63,940 nt of DNA from CAYMRB01 sp964392615 (GCA_964392615.1 CAYMRB010000003.1:1-63940), one strand, 5' to 3'; positions 8,118 to 17,860 are shown, counted from the first letter of the stretch. Numbers and translations are program-made. The notes: a model not told the origin generated them from the sequence alone.

Positions 8118-10136
8118 TCAATCCGCCTTCGATTCGGGCTTCGCTGCCGGGGCCGTCTTCTCCCCGGCGTCCAGCTTGGTCAGCAACGAGCTGCGCTCCG
8201 CCGCGTGCTCGGGGCTCAGCCCGTCGACCTTCAGAGCCTCGAGGGCTGTCTTTGCCTGCGCTTCGCGACCGTGCTCGATAAGGATCCGCGCCTTGGCGAG
8301 CGTCCACGTGCCGCGGCGGAAGTTGCTCTTCGCGCCGGCCGCCTCGAGACCCTTGTCATAGTACGCGATGGCGCGTTCGACGTTGCCGGCGCGTTCGTGC
8401 AAGGCCGCGAGCTCCCGCCACGCCCAGCCGCCGCGGGGGTGCGCCTCGGCGAGAGGTTCACCGCTGCCGACGAGCTCCGCTTCGGTCAGCACGTGTCCCT
8501 TGACGAGCGTCGCAAACAGCGCGCGTGTGTTCACGGCCCCGCGAAGAAGCGGCGTGGCCGCGACGTCCGAAAGCACTCGGGTCCGGATCTCGAAAGGCAG
8601 CGATTCGTCGCGGGCCAGGGTGCGGATCAGAGCTCTGCGCAGCGACGTGGCGCTGCGTGTGATCGTCGCACGGAACTCTTCCGAGACGCTCTTCTCCCAC
8701 TCGGCGAGATCCGCACGGCGTCCGGCGACGATCCACGCGAGGAGGCACGTACGGAGACTCGGACCCGAAATCCAGTCACAGGCCCAATCCGGAAGCTCGA
8801 GCAGGCGCCGGCAAGCGGGAAGCAGCTCCTCGAGAGGCACGGCGCGTTCTGGCGACCACGACGCGAGACGTTCCTCGACGACGCGCCGGACGACCTCCAC
8901 CAGCGACGAGACGCCGTTCGAGAGCTCGTACTCGTTGTCGCCGTCGTGTCTCGCGAGCAGGCTGTCGAGCTGCGTGTACAACGGCGCGAAGTCCCCCTGG
9001 CGCAGTCGATTCTCGACGTGCGCCAACACGACCGAGACCTGCGGCGCGTTCAGCTCGTCGTCGTCGAGGAGGACGAGAGCGGCGAGCTGCAGATCCGCTG
9101 CGACCTCGGCGAGGGCGTCTCCCGCGATTCGCGCTGCGGCGGGCTCCACCGCGAGGATTCCGAGGATCCGCGCCCGCATCGCGCCGCCGAGTTTCGGTTC
9201 CGCGACGACTTCCCGCGCGAGTTGCGCCATTCGCGCCGAGCGGTCTTCCTGCGTTTCGCTGGCAGCAGTGCCGTCCGTCGCGTCCGAGTCCGGCGGATCG
9301 GGCAAGGTGGCGAAGAGAGCCCGCGCGAACCGCTTCCGCGCCGGCCGCGACGTCGCGTCGACGAGCGCGGCGACGCGCGCGGCGACCTCCTCGTCGTACA
9401 CGAGACGAGTCACGCTCGCGAGGCTGTTTCCGTACATGCGATCCCGGGCGATTCGTTCCGTATCGTGGTGTGGAATCGTGCGCCAGGTGCTCTCGAGCAT
9501 GCGGCGGACGACGTCGATGCGTTCGTGGCGCAGAAGCGTCACGCAGGCATCGAGCGATTCGCCGAACTCGCCCTCGCAGTCTCTCAGCAGACGTCCCGTG
9601 GAGCCGGCGTCGCCGCTCTCGAGGAAGATCTGCAGGAGCAGGAGCGAGTCCTTCGATTGCCGGTATCCGCCCTGCTTCTGTCGCCGTGCGCGCCAGCCGG
9701 AGCCGAGTCGTTTCGCGTGCTCCTCCCACTCCTCGTCGGCTGCGCGCTTCGCGAACGCGGTGAGTATCGGCGTCGCGCCGTAGGTCGAGCGACCTTCCTT
9801 CCACGTCTGCGCCAGCGTGGCGACGCTTGCCGACACGAGTTCCTTCGACGGTGGCTCGATCTTCCCGCACACGAATGCCGCGACGGTCAAACGGCATCCG
9901 AGGGGCGTCTCGGCGTCCTCGAGGATCGCGCGGTAATGCGTCTCGACCAGTCGCTTGACCTCGAGGGTCTCGGGCGTCGTTTTTCTCGACTCCAACCACT
10001 CGATCCGCGCGACGGCGACGATTTCATCGACGAGCTCCGCGGCCACCGACTCGCCGCCTGGCGTCCGTCGCACGGTCTCGGCATCCCACTGACGGGCCGC
10101 GTCGGTCGCCTCCGCCCCCATCTGGTCGAACCCCAT
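8118..10136 (-). CDS. helical-repeat protein with C-terminal TPR, probable continuation of the giant TPR gene
   Basis: A product of 672 residues from the ATG at 10136. Most of it is alpha-helical with Glu/Arg/Ala-rich repeats. The last 120 residues contain a TPR-like unit (GWAWRELAALHERAGNVERA then IAYYDKGLEAAG) and a Lys/Ala tail. No signal peptide is present. The ATG has no visible Shine-Dalgarno sequence. Importantly, the frame stays open and coding-like for 35 codons upstream of it, back to a TGA at 10242-10244 that is the stop of the 2307-residue TPR protein in the same frame. It may therefore be the C-terminal 23 percent of one protein of about 3015 residues split by a stop. As an independent gene its start is uncertain. 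Confidence 0.7.
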   Translation of the reverse strand: MGFDQMGAEATDAARQWDAETVRRTPGGESVAAELVDEIVAVARIEWLESRKTTPETLEVKRLVETHYRAILEDAETPLGCRLTVAAFVCGKIEPPSKELVSASVATLAQTWKEGRSTYGATPILTAFAKRAADEEWEEHAKRLGSGWRARRQKQGGYRQSKDSLLLLQIFLESGDAGSTGRLLRDCEGEFGESLDACVTLLRHERIDVVRRMLESTWRTIPHHDTERIARDRMYGNSLASVTRLVYDEEVAARVAALVDATSRPARKRFARALFATLPDPPDSDATDGTAASETQEDRSARMAQLAREVVAEPKLGGAMRARILGILAVEPAAARIAGDALAEVAADLQLAALVLLDDDELNAPQVSVVLAHVENRLRQGDFAPLYTQLDSLLARHDGDNEYELSNGVSSLVEVVRRVVEERLASWSPERAVPLEELLPACRRLLELPDWACDWISGPSLRTCLLAWIVAGRRADLAEWEKSVSEEFRATITRSATSLRRALIRTLARDESLPFEIRTRVLSDVAATPLLRGAVNTRALFATLVKGHVLTEAELVGSGEPLAEAHPRGGWAWRELAALHERAGNVERAIAYYDKGLEAAGAKSNFRRGTWTLAKARILIEHGREAQAKTALEALKVDGLSPEHAAERSSLLTKLDAGEKTAPAAKPESKAD

Positions 10137-10244
10137 CGAGAACGCTTGGGCTAGCGCCGGAACACATCGGGCGACATCCGGATCGAGTGCCGCGGAGCTC
10201 TCGTCGCGGGCCAGCGCGATGGTGAGCTGCGACAGGAGTCCTCA
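10137..10244 (-). other. in-frame TGA and coding-like linker between two TPR/helical open frames
   Basis: Read on the minus strand, the TGA at 10244-10242 is flanked by Ala-Ala-Leu before and Gly-Leu-Leu-Ser-Gln-Leu after. The 35 codons down to the ATG at 10136 are free of stops and end almost entirely in G or C, like the genes on either side. They include no ATG, GTG or TTG start. This favours a single ancestral reading frame over two genes. Confidence 0.6.
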
Positions 10245-13200
10245 CAGCGCGGCGAGTCGCGCATCACGCGTGCCGGAGTTGATCTCGGCGCTGCTGCCGA
10301 GCGCTTGGCGAACGGCAGCGGAGCACGCATCCAGGATGTTCGCGGCGCTCTCGGCGACCGCGGGAACTCGCACGATGGCGGCGAACGCGAAGCCGACGGT
10401 GTCGAGATCGCCCTCCGACAGGAGCTCTCGGACGACGCCCGCGGGGAAACTCCGCAGCTCGCGACGGCCGACGCCCGAGCGGCGCACGCCCTTCTCCCAG
10501 AGCTTCGTCGCGTGTTCGAGAGCCGCGAACGCACGGTCGCGATCCGAGCCGACGACCGGCCGTAGCGCGTCGGCGACGTACTCCGGGAAGTCGTATGTCT
10601 CGACGTCCAGATCGCGCAGCCGCTCGGTCTTCTCCAGGCGTGTGAGGGCGGACTCGGTCTCGCCCGACAGGGTGCGCTTCGTCCACTCGAGCGCCGCGCG
10701 CGCGGCGTCGCTGAGCTTCGCGCTTTGACGGCTCGCGCGGGCCTGTCGAGCGGAGCTCGACAGGCCCGCTACGAATCGCGCGATTCTCTCGCGATGTTCC
10801 GGCGGCAGTGCGTCGATTCGGTCGCTCCAGCCGGCGATGTACTCGAGATGCGCGTTGGGCATGTCGTCCCCGAGAAGCGCGACGACCAAGCCCTGTCCGA
10901 ACGTCTTCTGCTCGCGCGCGGCGAGCGCCTTGCGGACCGCCGAACGCGACGCCGCGTGCTTTTCCGGGCGCTGGGCCAGCCAGGCGACGATCGTCCCGAG
11001 CACGGATTCGTCATCGCCGAGATCTTGCGCGTACGTTCGGAACTCGTCGAGGGGGCCGAGGAGCGGCGATTCCTCCAAGAAGGCGACGACCTCTTCGACG
11101 GTGTCGAGCGAGTGGATCCGCACAGTCAGAGAGCTCGACACCTCCCAGCGGTATTGCCTCTCCTTCGCGCCGAGTGCATCGAGCGAGTCCAGGGCCGGGA
11201 ACGTGAGTCCGGTCTCGCGGATGCACATGACCAGGAAGGCGAAGTAGGCCTGGATGCGCGCGTTGATGCTTCCGCTGCTGAAGGACGACGAATCGAGGTG
11301 TTTCGCGACGAGCTCGGCGCGGTACTCGTGGGGGGGCGCGCCGCGCGCGGCCCGCTCCTCGGGCGGCCCGATCCACAGTGCGGCGAGCTTCTCGAGGAAG
11401 GCCGCGGCGGCCTCCGTACCGCCGTCGGCAGCGCGCATGCGAGCCCACTCGGCGAGGAACCGCGGCGACTGTCGTCCGAACATCACCGTGCTACCGGCCT
11501 TCTTCGCTCGCTCGAGCACCCAGGGCTCGAGGTCGATTTCGAGCGCGCGAAGCGACCAGATGCCGATGACTTTCGAGACGGGCGCGTCCACGGCGATCGG
11601 TATCCGTTGCCGCTTGTCCGCGCGTTTCAGGTGCCGCTTCGCCGTCTCGATGAAATCCTCGGGCGCGCAGCGGTGGAGGTCGACCTCGGCGCGCAGCTCC
11701 TCGAGACAGGCCTTGTTCTTCGCGGTCTCGAGGGCCGGCAGGAGCTCGTTCTCGATCGTGGCGAAGTCCTGCGCCTTCCACGCGCGTCGCACGAGGAACT
11801 CGGCCGCGCTCAGACGCTCGACCAGCTCGACGCGGGGGCCTCCGTATCCGAAGTCCATGGCGTTGATCATCGCGTTGATATTCGGCGCACTCGGAGCGCG
11901 CGCCGATTCGGCGAGAAGGACCCTCTGCGCGATGCCGGCGAGCTCGTCGTCGGAGGGGCCCTCACCGCCGGCCCGCGTCGCCGAGAGCAGCCGCCAGAAT
12001 CCTTCGCCCGCCACCTGCGGAATCGTCAGCGCCCGGCGACATACCAGGCCGTGCAGTCGTCGTCGCTCGGCGTCGATCTTCGCGACGCGGGCATCGGGTT
12101 TCCGCGCCGACGAGTCGTCCTCGGACGCCGGCTTCGTGTCGGGCTTCGCGGGACGAGGCTTCGCGTAGAGGTGGGGCAGCCTGTCCTCCTCGTCGTCGAA
12201 GCCGCTCATGTCTTCGAGGTTCCCCGATGCGAGCAAGTCCAGAACCTCGCCGACCCACGACAGGTCGGCGTCCTCGGGCGGGCCGAGCCCGAGGTAGCGT
12301 TCGGCGGTCTCGATGAGACGAAGCACCCGCTCGTGGTCGGCATGCTCGACGTAGCCCAGCTTTTCCTCGATCGCCAGGCTGACGAGTCCGTGGTCGCGCT
12401 TGCGGATCGATCCGAGAAGCTGTGCGGCAGCGTCCGGGTCTTCGCTCGCGACGAGCAGCGCGAGGCGCACCCTGACGATCGACTCGTTCGGGCGCATCTC
12501 GAGCGCGCGTTCGTACGACGTGCGTGCGCGATCATCGTACCGGAGCATCTCGCATACGCGGCCGAACTGAGCGAGCTTGCGGGGCGTCGCGCTCTCGCCG
12601 GGATCGATCGCCTCGAGCACCTTCTCCGCGAGGTTCCGAGAGACGATGAAGTCGGCAAGCGTATTGTCGTCGACGTTTCCGAGCGCGACACCGGAGCGGG
12701 GGGCGTTCGCTGCGCGCGCCATGCTCTCGAGCTCTCGTGCCGCGGTTCTCACCGCCGCGTCGGTCTTGCCCTCGTCGATCTGCTCGATGAGTCGTTGGTA
12801 CTGCCGGCCACCACCGTAGACGCCCGCTGCAGTGATCGACGATGTCGACGCGGCAGCCGGCCCCCGCCTCTTCTCGAACGTCTCGGCCTCCTTGTCGAGG
12901 CCGAGCTCCTCGAGCGCGCTCAGGAGCGTCTCGCGCTCCTCGCCGCCGAGTGTTGCGCGGCGCAACCGCAGAGCCGCCTTGCGCCCCGCGTCGAGAATCG
13001 TCTCGCTGTCACGATGATCGAGCGCCCACGCGACCAACGCGCCGTCGATGGCTCGGCGCGTCTGTGCGGTCATCGGCAGGTACGACGCCTTCGTCAGGAG
13101 CGTCGTCGCCTCCTCGTGTCGGTCGAGGCTCGCCGCTCGACCGGCCGCGAAAAGGAAAGCGTCGATCGATGGCTGCTTCGAGGCGAGCAGCGCGTCGATG

Positions 13201-16200
13201 TTCGCCTGAACCTCGTCGTCCAGTTCAGCGGCGTGGGCCAAGAGGATCCGGAGCTCCCGATCGCGGACCGTGTCCAGTACTCCGGCCACGGCATCGGATT
13301 CGAAACGGATCTGGTCGCCGAACGGATTGCGCTCGGCCCCCAGCAGCGCAGCGACTTGTTGCGGAAAGCCCGGCAGAACCCGCGGCGGGAATCCCAGGGG
13401 CGCGACGAGGCCGCCCGACGACCTCGGTCCGAAGAGCATCGCCTGCGCGTTCGGAGCGGCGCGCTGGCCGCTACGGCGCCACTTGTCGACTTCGTCGTCG
13501 AGGAAGCGCACGAACGCCGACGGGTGCCCGTCGCCCTCGCCCGCGAGAGCCGCCGCGACGACGAAGAAGATCCAGCCGCCCACCTGCTGTGAGACGGTCG
13601 ACTTCGGGTACCACGCGAGGAGCAAGCTCTTCAGACGGCCGCGGAGCTCTTCCGACAGCTCGGCGGCCGATGGCTGGAACCCTCCGATGCCGAGGAGGCC
13701 GCTGAGCCCCATCGTCGTGAAGTAGCTCGGGCGCTCGATGCGATCCGTGAGCTCGAGCGCGCCTTCGAGCACGGGGACGCCCTCCTCGCCCGCCCGGGCT
13801 GCCGCGAACGCCGCGAGGAGCGCGAGCTGCGGCCGCGACTCCCTGAACACCTCGTAGGCCTTTTTCGCCTGCTCGACCTCGACTCCGTCCGCCTCCCACA
13901 TGTGGTTCAGCGTCCACAGCGCGATCACGCTCTCGTTGTCCGGGTGCTGCTCGAGCAGATCGTCGACAGCGGACGTCATCTCCTGCTCGCTCGACGCGCT
14001 CGCCAGGAGCAGGTCGACGTCGACGCCGCGCTCGGCGAGCTCTCGTCGCAACGCTCTCCGATCATCGTCGTCCAGATCGCTCGCGATCGTGATCAGGTGT
14101 GCGAGTGCGAAGCCGCGGACTTGCTCGATCGCGGCCGGCATCGGGATCGCGGCCTGCCGGCGCGATGAGCCTGCGCTCGGCCAGGAGATTCCTTGGCCGC
14201 GCGCGCGATAGCTGTACACGTAGGTACGCAGCCACGAGAGCTCCATCCACTCGACGGCGGCGGGCGGCACGAGCGCGCGGAATTCTTCGATGTAGCCCGT
14301 CCAGGGCATGGGGACGGCGCCGCCCGGAGCCCGGCCCGGGATCTCCCGGTCGCTTTCGAGGACGCGCAGGAAGACGGAGGCCGCGGCCGCCTCGCGCTCC
14401 TCTTCTTCGAGCGCGACGGCGTGGAGGAAGAGCAGGCGGTAGTCGTCGGGATGGCGCTCGACATGCTCGTCGAGGAAGGCCACGGCGCGCGACCAATCGC
14501 CCGCGCCGAGCATCGTGTCGGCGACGCTCTCGATCGCGCGAGGATCGCTGGACGCTCCGCCGGCGAGCTCGAGGAGGATGCGGTAGCCCTCGTCTTCGTC
14601 GCCGATCGACAGGTGAATCCGCGCCATCCGCTGGCGCGTGCGGTCGCTCGGGTCGAGAGGGAGAGCGCGGCGCAGCGTCGACAGCGCCCGCTCCGGCTCG
14701 TCCTCGGCCTCCTCGATGCGGGCGATCTCGTGCAGGAGCGACACGTCGCTCGACTTGATCCGCGAGGCCTCGAGCAACGCGTTGCGTCGATTCTCGTAGT
14801 CGCCAGCGATGCGGTGGACCTCCGCGAGAGCGAGAAGCGGCAGTATCGACGTGCGGTTCGTTCGCCGGCGTTCCTCGAAGCGCTCGATGAGCTGGGCCGT
14901 CCTGCCTTGAGATTCCGCGCTCTCCGCGAGGGCTCCGACCCAACGCAGGCGGCTGGACAGGTCCTTGCCCTCCTCGTAGAGCCGCCAGTAGATTCGTTCC
15001 GCGTCGACCGGCGACCCTCCGTCCGTGTATCGCTGTGCGAGCTTGCCGAGGATCAGCTCGTTGCCTTCGAACTGCTGGTGGGCGACGCGCAGCACGTCGG
15101 TGGCTTGGCGCTGCCGGCCCGCCAGAGCGAGGAGGCGAGATTCCGTCAGCCACGGGTCGACGCTTCCCGGCGACAGCCGCTTCCAATCGGGGATCGCCGC
15201 GAGCGCGGCGTCGAGCTCCCACGCGCGTTCGTGGAACTCGACGACCTTGCGAACATGGACCGACTTCCGTCCGCCGGGAAGCCGAACCAGGCGCTCCGCG
15301 GCCCGAGCCGCGCTCGTCCAGTCGCCCCTACGTCTGTGGAGTCGGATCTCTTGGCTGGTCGCGAGGACGGCGTCGCCTTCGGGAACCGCGGTCAGGGCCT
15401 TCTCGGCCGCGACGGGATCGCCGCCGCGCTCGAGGAGCTCGGCCAGCAGACAGGTCTCCTGGACGGTGAGGTCACCCCGTCTCTTCTGCAGCTCGGCGAG
15501 TACCTTCGTATCCTCACCCGCTTCGGCCGCGATCGTCGCGGCCCGCGCGACCGCGCGGTCGAGCTCGGAGGGCACGTTCGCGAGGCGCAGTGATGCGCGT
15601 GCCCATGGTATGGCCGCGTCGAACTCGCGAACGTGCATCGCGAGCGAGCACAGTTCCGAGAGGAATAGTCGGTCGGTGGAGAAATCGTCGATCCGTTCGC
15701 GCAGGAGATCGAATGCGCCGCGATGCTCGTCGCGTGTCGTCATCGCTCGCGCGATCCGCAGCAGCCGCGATCGGTCCGCGTCTTGCGCCTGAGCGCGCCA
15801 GATCGCGAGGGCCTGCTCTCTGCGGTCGATGCGATGCAAGAACGCGGCATGAGCCTCTTGCGCAGAGGCGCTCTCCGGAAACGCCTTCGTCAGCGCAGCG
15901 TACGTGCGCTCGGTTTCCTCCGACAAACGGTACGCTTCGAACAGCCGTGCGATGCGAAGGTACGCGCGCTCCGACTTGTCCGAGCGCTCGAGGTAGTTCG
16001 ATAGCGCGCTCGACGCGGAGGTCGCGTCGCCGCGGGCATTGTGTAGCGCGGCGAGGCGAAGCAGCAGGTCGACGTCGTCGGGGTATTGTTCGGCCAACGC
16101 TGTGAGTTGCTCGATCGCCTCGTCGCCCTTCTCGATTCGTGCGAGAAGATCAACGTAGGCGAGGCGATTCGCCCGGTCGCCCGGCGTCAGGCGGAGGATC

Positions 16201-17165
16201 GTGCGGAACGCCTCGAGCGCAGCGTCGCTCCTGTCGATCTCGGCGAGCAAGATGGCGTGCTGGCGGCACAGCGCCAGACGTTTCGGCTCCTTTTCGCGCG
16301 CGGCCTTCCAGAACTCGCTGAGCCCTTCGAGGTCGTCCTCGCGACGGAAGACGCGGTCGATCTGGGCCAGGATCTCGCCTTCGATCCAGGTGCCGTGACC
16401 GACCTTCTCGAGCGCCTGCGCATAGGTCGCGACCGCCTTCTTGCGCTGTCCCGCGCGTTGGTGGATGTCGCCGATGCGCATGCGACGAAGCACCGCCCTG
16501 TACGGATCGTCGGTCCGTTCGAGAAGCGCGGTCGCCGTCGTGAGAGCCTGCGCGTGAAGGCCCTCATCGAGCTGCAGCTCGACGACATCCTCGTAGAGGT
16601 CCTCGTCGTCGGAGTGAGAGGCGAGCAGGGCCGTCCAGACTTCCAGCGCCTTCTGCGGCTGCGTGTTTCGCGCGTAGAGACGCCCCTGCAGCTTCGCGAT
16701 GCGGATCGCGAGCTTCGCGTCCGGCTTCGCGTCGCGGGCGTGGTCGAGGTCCGCGAGTGCAGTGTCGAAGTCGAGACTGCGGGCTTCGACTTCGGCCTTG
16801 CGAAACCACACCTCCGCGTTGGCCGGGTCGCCCGCGAGCGCGGCGCGGAATTCCTCGAGAGCTCGGACGCTGTCGCCGTGCTTCGCGTGGAGAAACGCGA
16901 GGAGCAGGCGGTTCGCGACCGAAGGCTGTGCCTCGACGCGCGAGCTCAGGAATGACTCGAGCCCTTCAACGGTCCCGGTGTCGAGGAAGGCGTCGTAGAA
17001 GCGATCGAACAGATAGCCGGGGTTCGGACGTTTCTCGAGCGCGGCGTGGTACCGCTGCGCCCTGGCGTTCGGCTCCTCGCTGTGCCCGGGCGACGACAGC
17101 ATGAGCGCTGTCATGACCGTGAGACAGAACACGGACATGGACGTCGTAAACCCACTACCAGCCAT
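10242..17165 (-). CDS. giant secreted TPR-repeat protein, first gene of the MoxR/VWA operon
   Basis: A product of 2307 residues. The N-terminus is a signal peptide (basic start, hydrophobic SVFCLTVMTALML, then SSPGHSEEP). The rest is largely degenerate tetratricopeptide-type helix pairs, for example ANAEVWFRKAEVEARSLDFD near residue 95, EEALDYD-like Ala/Leu/Arg patterns, and FGRVCEMLRYDDRARTSYER further on. The ATG at 17165 is preceded at seven bases by AGGAG (17177-17173). Export implies a periplasmic or paryphoplasmic scaffold; TPRs generally bind other proteins. Its place at the head of a MoxR/VWA operon suggests it works with those membrane proteins. It ends at TGA 10242, but the same frame resumes at once and stays open to 8118 (see the linker entry). 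Confidence 0.85.
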   Translation of the reverse strand: MAGSGFTTSMSVFCLTVMTALMLSSPGHSEEPNARAQRYHAALEKRPNPGYLFDRFYDAFLDTGTVEGLESFLSSRVEAQPSVANRLLLAFLHAKHGDSVRALEEFRAALAGDPANAEVWFRKAEVEARSLDFDTALADLDHARDAKPDAKLAIRIAKLQGRLYARNTQPQKALEVWTALLASHSDDEDLYEDVVELQLDEGLHAQALTTATALLERTDDPYRAVLRRMRIGDIHQRAGQRKKAVATYAQALEKVGHGTWIEGEILAQIDRVFRREDDLEGLSEFWKAAREKEPKRLALCRQHAILLAEIDRSDAALEAFRTILRLTPGDRANRLAYVDLLARIEKGDEAIEQLTALAEQYPDDVDLLLRLAALHNARGDATSASSALSNYLERSDKSERAYLRIARLFEAYRLSEETERTYAALTKAFPESASAQEAHAAFLHRIDRREQALAIWRAQAQDADRSRLLRIARAMTTRDEHRGAFDLLRERIDDFSTDRLFLSELCSLAMHVREFDAAIPWARASLRLANVPSELDRAVARAATIAAEAGEDTKVLAELQKRRGDLTVQETCLLAELLERGGDPVAAEKALTAVPEGDAVLATSQEIRLHRRRGDWTSAARAAERLVRLPGGRKSVHVRKVVEFHERAWELDAALAAIPDWKRLSPGSVDPWLTESRLLALAGRQRQATDVLRVAHQQFEGNELILGKLAQRYTDGGSPVDAERIYWRLYEEGKDLSSRLRWVGALAESAESQGRTAQLIERFEERRRTNRTSILPLLALAEVHRIAGDYENRRNALLEASRIKSSDVSLLHEIARIEEAEDEPERALSTLRRALPLDPSDRTRQRMARIHLSIGDEDEGYRILLELAGGASSDPRAIESVADTMLGAGDWSRAVAFLDEHVERHPDDYRLLFLHAVALEEEEREAAAASVFLRVLESDREIPGRAPGGAVPMPWTGYIEEFRALVPPAAVEWMELSWLRTYVYSYRARGQGISWPSAGSSRRQAAIPMPAAIEQVRGFALAHLITIASDLDDDDRRALRRELAERGVDVDLLLASASSEQEMTSAVDDLLEQHPDNESVIALWTLNHMWEADGVEVEQAKKAYEVFRESRPQLALLAAFAAARAGEEGVPVLEGALELTDRIERPSYFTTMGLSGLLGIGGFQPSAAELSEELRGRLKSLLLAWYPKSTVSQQVGGWIFFVVAAALAGEGDGHPSAFVRFLDDEVDKWRRSGQRAAPNAQAMLFGPRSSGGLVAPLGFPPRVLPGFPQQVAALLGAERNPFGDQIRFESDAVAGVLDTVRDRELRILLAHAAELDDEVQANIDALLASKQPSIDAFLFAAGRAASLDRHEEATTLLTKASYLPMTAQTRRAIDGALVAWALDHRDSETILDAGRKAALRLRRATLGGEERETLLSALEELGLDKEAETFEKRRGPAAASTSSITAAGVYGGGRQYQRLIEQIDEGKTDAAVRTAARELESMARAANAPRSGVALGNVDDNTLADFIVSRNLAEKVLEAIDPGESATPRKLAQFGRVCEMLRYDDRARTSYERALEMRPNESIVRVRLALLVASEDPDAAAQLLGSIRKRDHGLVSLAIEEKLGYVEHADHERVLRLIETAERYLGLGPPEDADLSWVGEVLDLLASGNLEDMSGFDDEEDRLPHLYAKPRPAKPDTKPASEDDSSARKPDARVAKIDAERRRLHGLVCRRALTIPQVAGEGFWRLLSATRAGGEGPSDDELAGIAQRVLLAESARAPSAPNINAMINAMDFGYGGPRVELVERLSAAEFLVRRAWKAQDFATIENELLPALETAKNKACLEELRAEVDLHRCAPEDFIETAKRHLKRADKRQRIPIAVDAPVSKVIGIWSLRALEIDLEPWVLERAKKAGSTVMFGRQSPRFLAEWARMRAADGGTEAAAAFLEKLAALWIGPPEERAARGAPPHEYRAELVAKHLDSSSFSSGSINARIQAYFAFLVMCIRETGLTFPALDSLDALGAKERQYRWEVSSSLTVRIHSLDTVEEVVAFLEESPLLGPLDEFRTYAQDLGDDESVLGTIVAWLAQRPEKHAASRSAVRKALAAREQKTFGQGLVVALLGDDMPNAHLEYIAGWSDRIDALPPEHRERIARFVAGLSSSARQARASRQSAKLSDAARAALEWTKRTLSGETESALTRLEKTERLRDLDVETYDFPEYVADALRPVVGSDRDRAFAALEHATKLWEKGVRRSGVGRRELRSFPAGVVRELLSEGDLDTVGFAFAAIVRVPAVAESAANILDACSAAVRQALGSSAEINSGTRDARLAAL

Positions 17166-17252
17166 CGTATCGCTCCTACAGACGGCTCGGCGCCGTCATG
17201 ATCGTCGGGTTTCTGAGAACTGCTACGGCGGAAGGCCCCTTCGAGAGTGCTC

Positions 17253-17291
17253 CTGAGGGCGGCTCTCCATCTCTCTCCGAACGGCCCTCAG
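17253..17291. repeat. inverted repeat in the leader of the TPR operon
   Basis: CTGAGGGC at 17253-17260 is mirrored by GCCCTCAG at 17284-17291 around a 23-base loop. It lies about 90 bases upstream of the TPR start and about 60 bases downstream of the dockerin remnant's stop. There is no T-run on either side, so a simple intrinsic terminator is not well supported; a leader structure or a factor-binding site is possible. Confidence 0.3.
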
Positions 17292-17352
17292 CATATCATC
17301 GTACCCGGCGCGCGTGGAACGGTTTCCTGCGCGCTGCCCGGCGGGGCGGCGG

Positions 17353-17815
17353 TCAGCAGCCCACCTCGCAACTCAGCGCGTCGATAGCTGGATCCGCGCC
17401 GCAACGTAACGGGCCCGGCGCGGCTGGCGGCGGGCCACCGAGGAACAGGTGGGTGAGGAGCCCGATGGCATCGGTCAAGAGGATCACGCCGTCGTCGTCG
17501 ACGTCCGCCGCGTCGAGACACGGAGGCTCCGGATTTCCGAGGAACAGGAAGCCGAGGATCCCCACGGCGTCGCTCACGTCGATCCGTCCGTCGTCGTTTG
17601 TCTCACCGCGCCGGAACGCCACGAGGTCAGCGTTGACGACGATTGTTCCATCGTACAGTTCGAGCGCGTTGGGCGAATCTGTCCGGAAGCGCTAGCCCGA
17701 CACGATGAATCGACGACACGGATGCGCTCCTCATCGAAGTCGAGAGAGAAGGCAAACCCGCGAACGTAGCCCGTCGATCGAATCGTCAGCGGAATCTCGG
17801 CGACGCCTCCAGGGT
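17353..17815 (-). pseudogene. frameshifted remnant: cohesin-like strand region plus dockerin-type tail
   Basis: Two frames together give the C-terminus of a secreted planctomycete-type protein. About 17815-17698 encodes GGVAEIPLTIRSTGYVRG then FAFSLDFDEERIRVVD, which resembles the beta-strand pattern of cohesin-like domains. In the next frame RFRTDSPNALELYDGT then VAFRRGETNDDGRIDVSDAV lead into two EF-hand-like dockerin repeats (DVDDDGVILLTDAIGLLTHL) ending in CGADPAIDALSC at 17353. A TAG at about 17695 in the second frame and the frame switch break the gene. No start or signal peptide is found, and the first copy of the 29-bp repeat lies 16 bases beyond its truncated end. It reads as a decayed gene; a sequencing frameshift is an alternative for the switch, but not for the missing N-terminus. 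Confidence 0.65.
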
Positions 17816-17831
17816 CACGTCGACCCGCCCC

Positions 17832-17860
17832 GTGACATCGCGGCCGCGCTCGGGCAGGAT
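17832..17860 (+). repeat. 29-bp directional repeat, copy 1 (candidate promoter)
   Basis: GTGACA, spacer TCGCGGCCGCGCTCGGG (17 bases), CAGGAT. It differs from the consensus at one spacer base. It lies 155 bases upstream of the tatD start and abuts the truncated end of the dockerin remnant. Confidence 0.85.

Noticed and set aside
10242..10244. TGA read as selenocysteine in the TPR protein.
   Set aside because: No clear bacterial SECIS hairpin follows, and a selenocysteine in a TPR region would be without precedent known to me; nonsense change or sequence error is simpler.
10725..13592. A 955-codon open frame on the plus strand opposite the giant TPR gene.
   Set aside because: It mirrors the TPR gene's codon pattern at high GC, has Arg/Val/Asp-rich sequence with no domain, start signal or signal peptide, while the minus strand has clear helical repeats.
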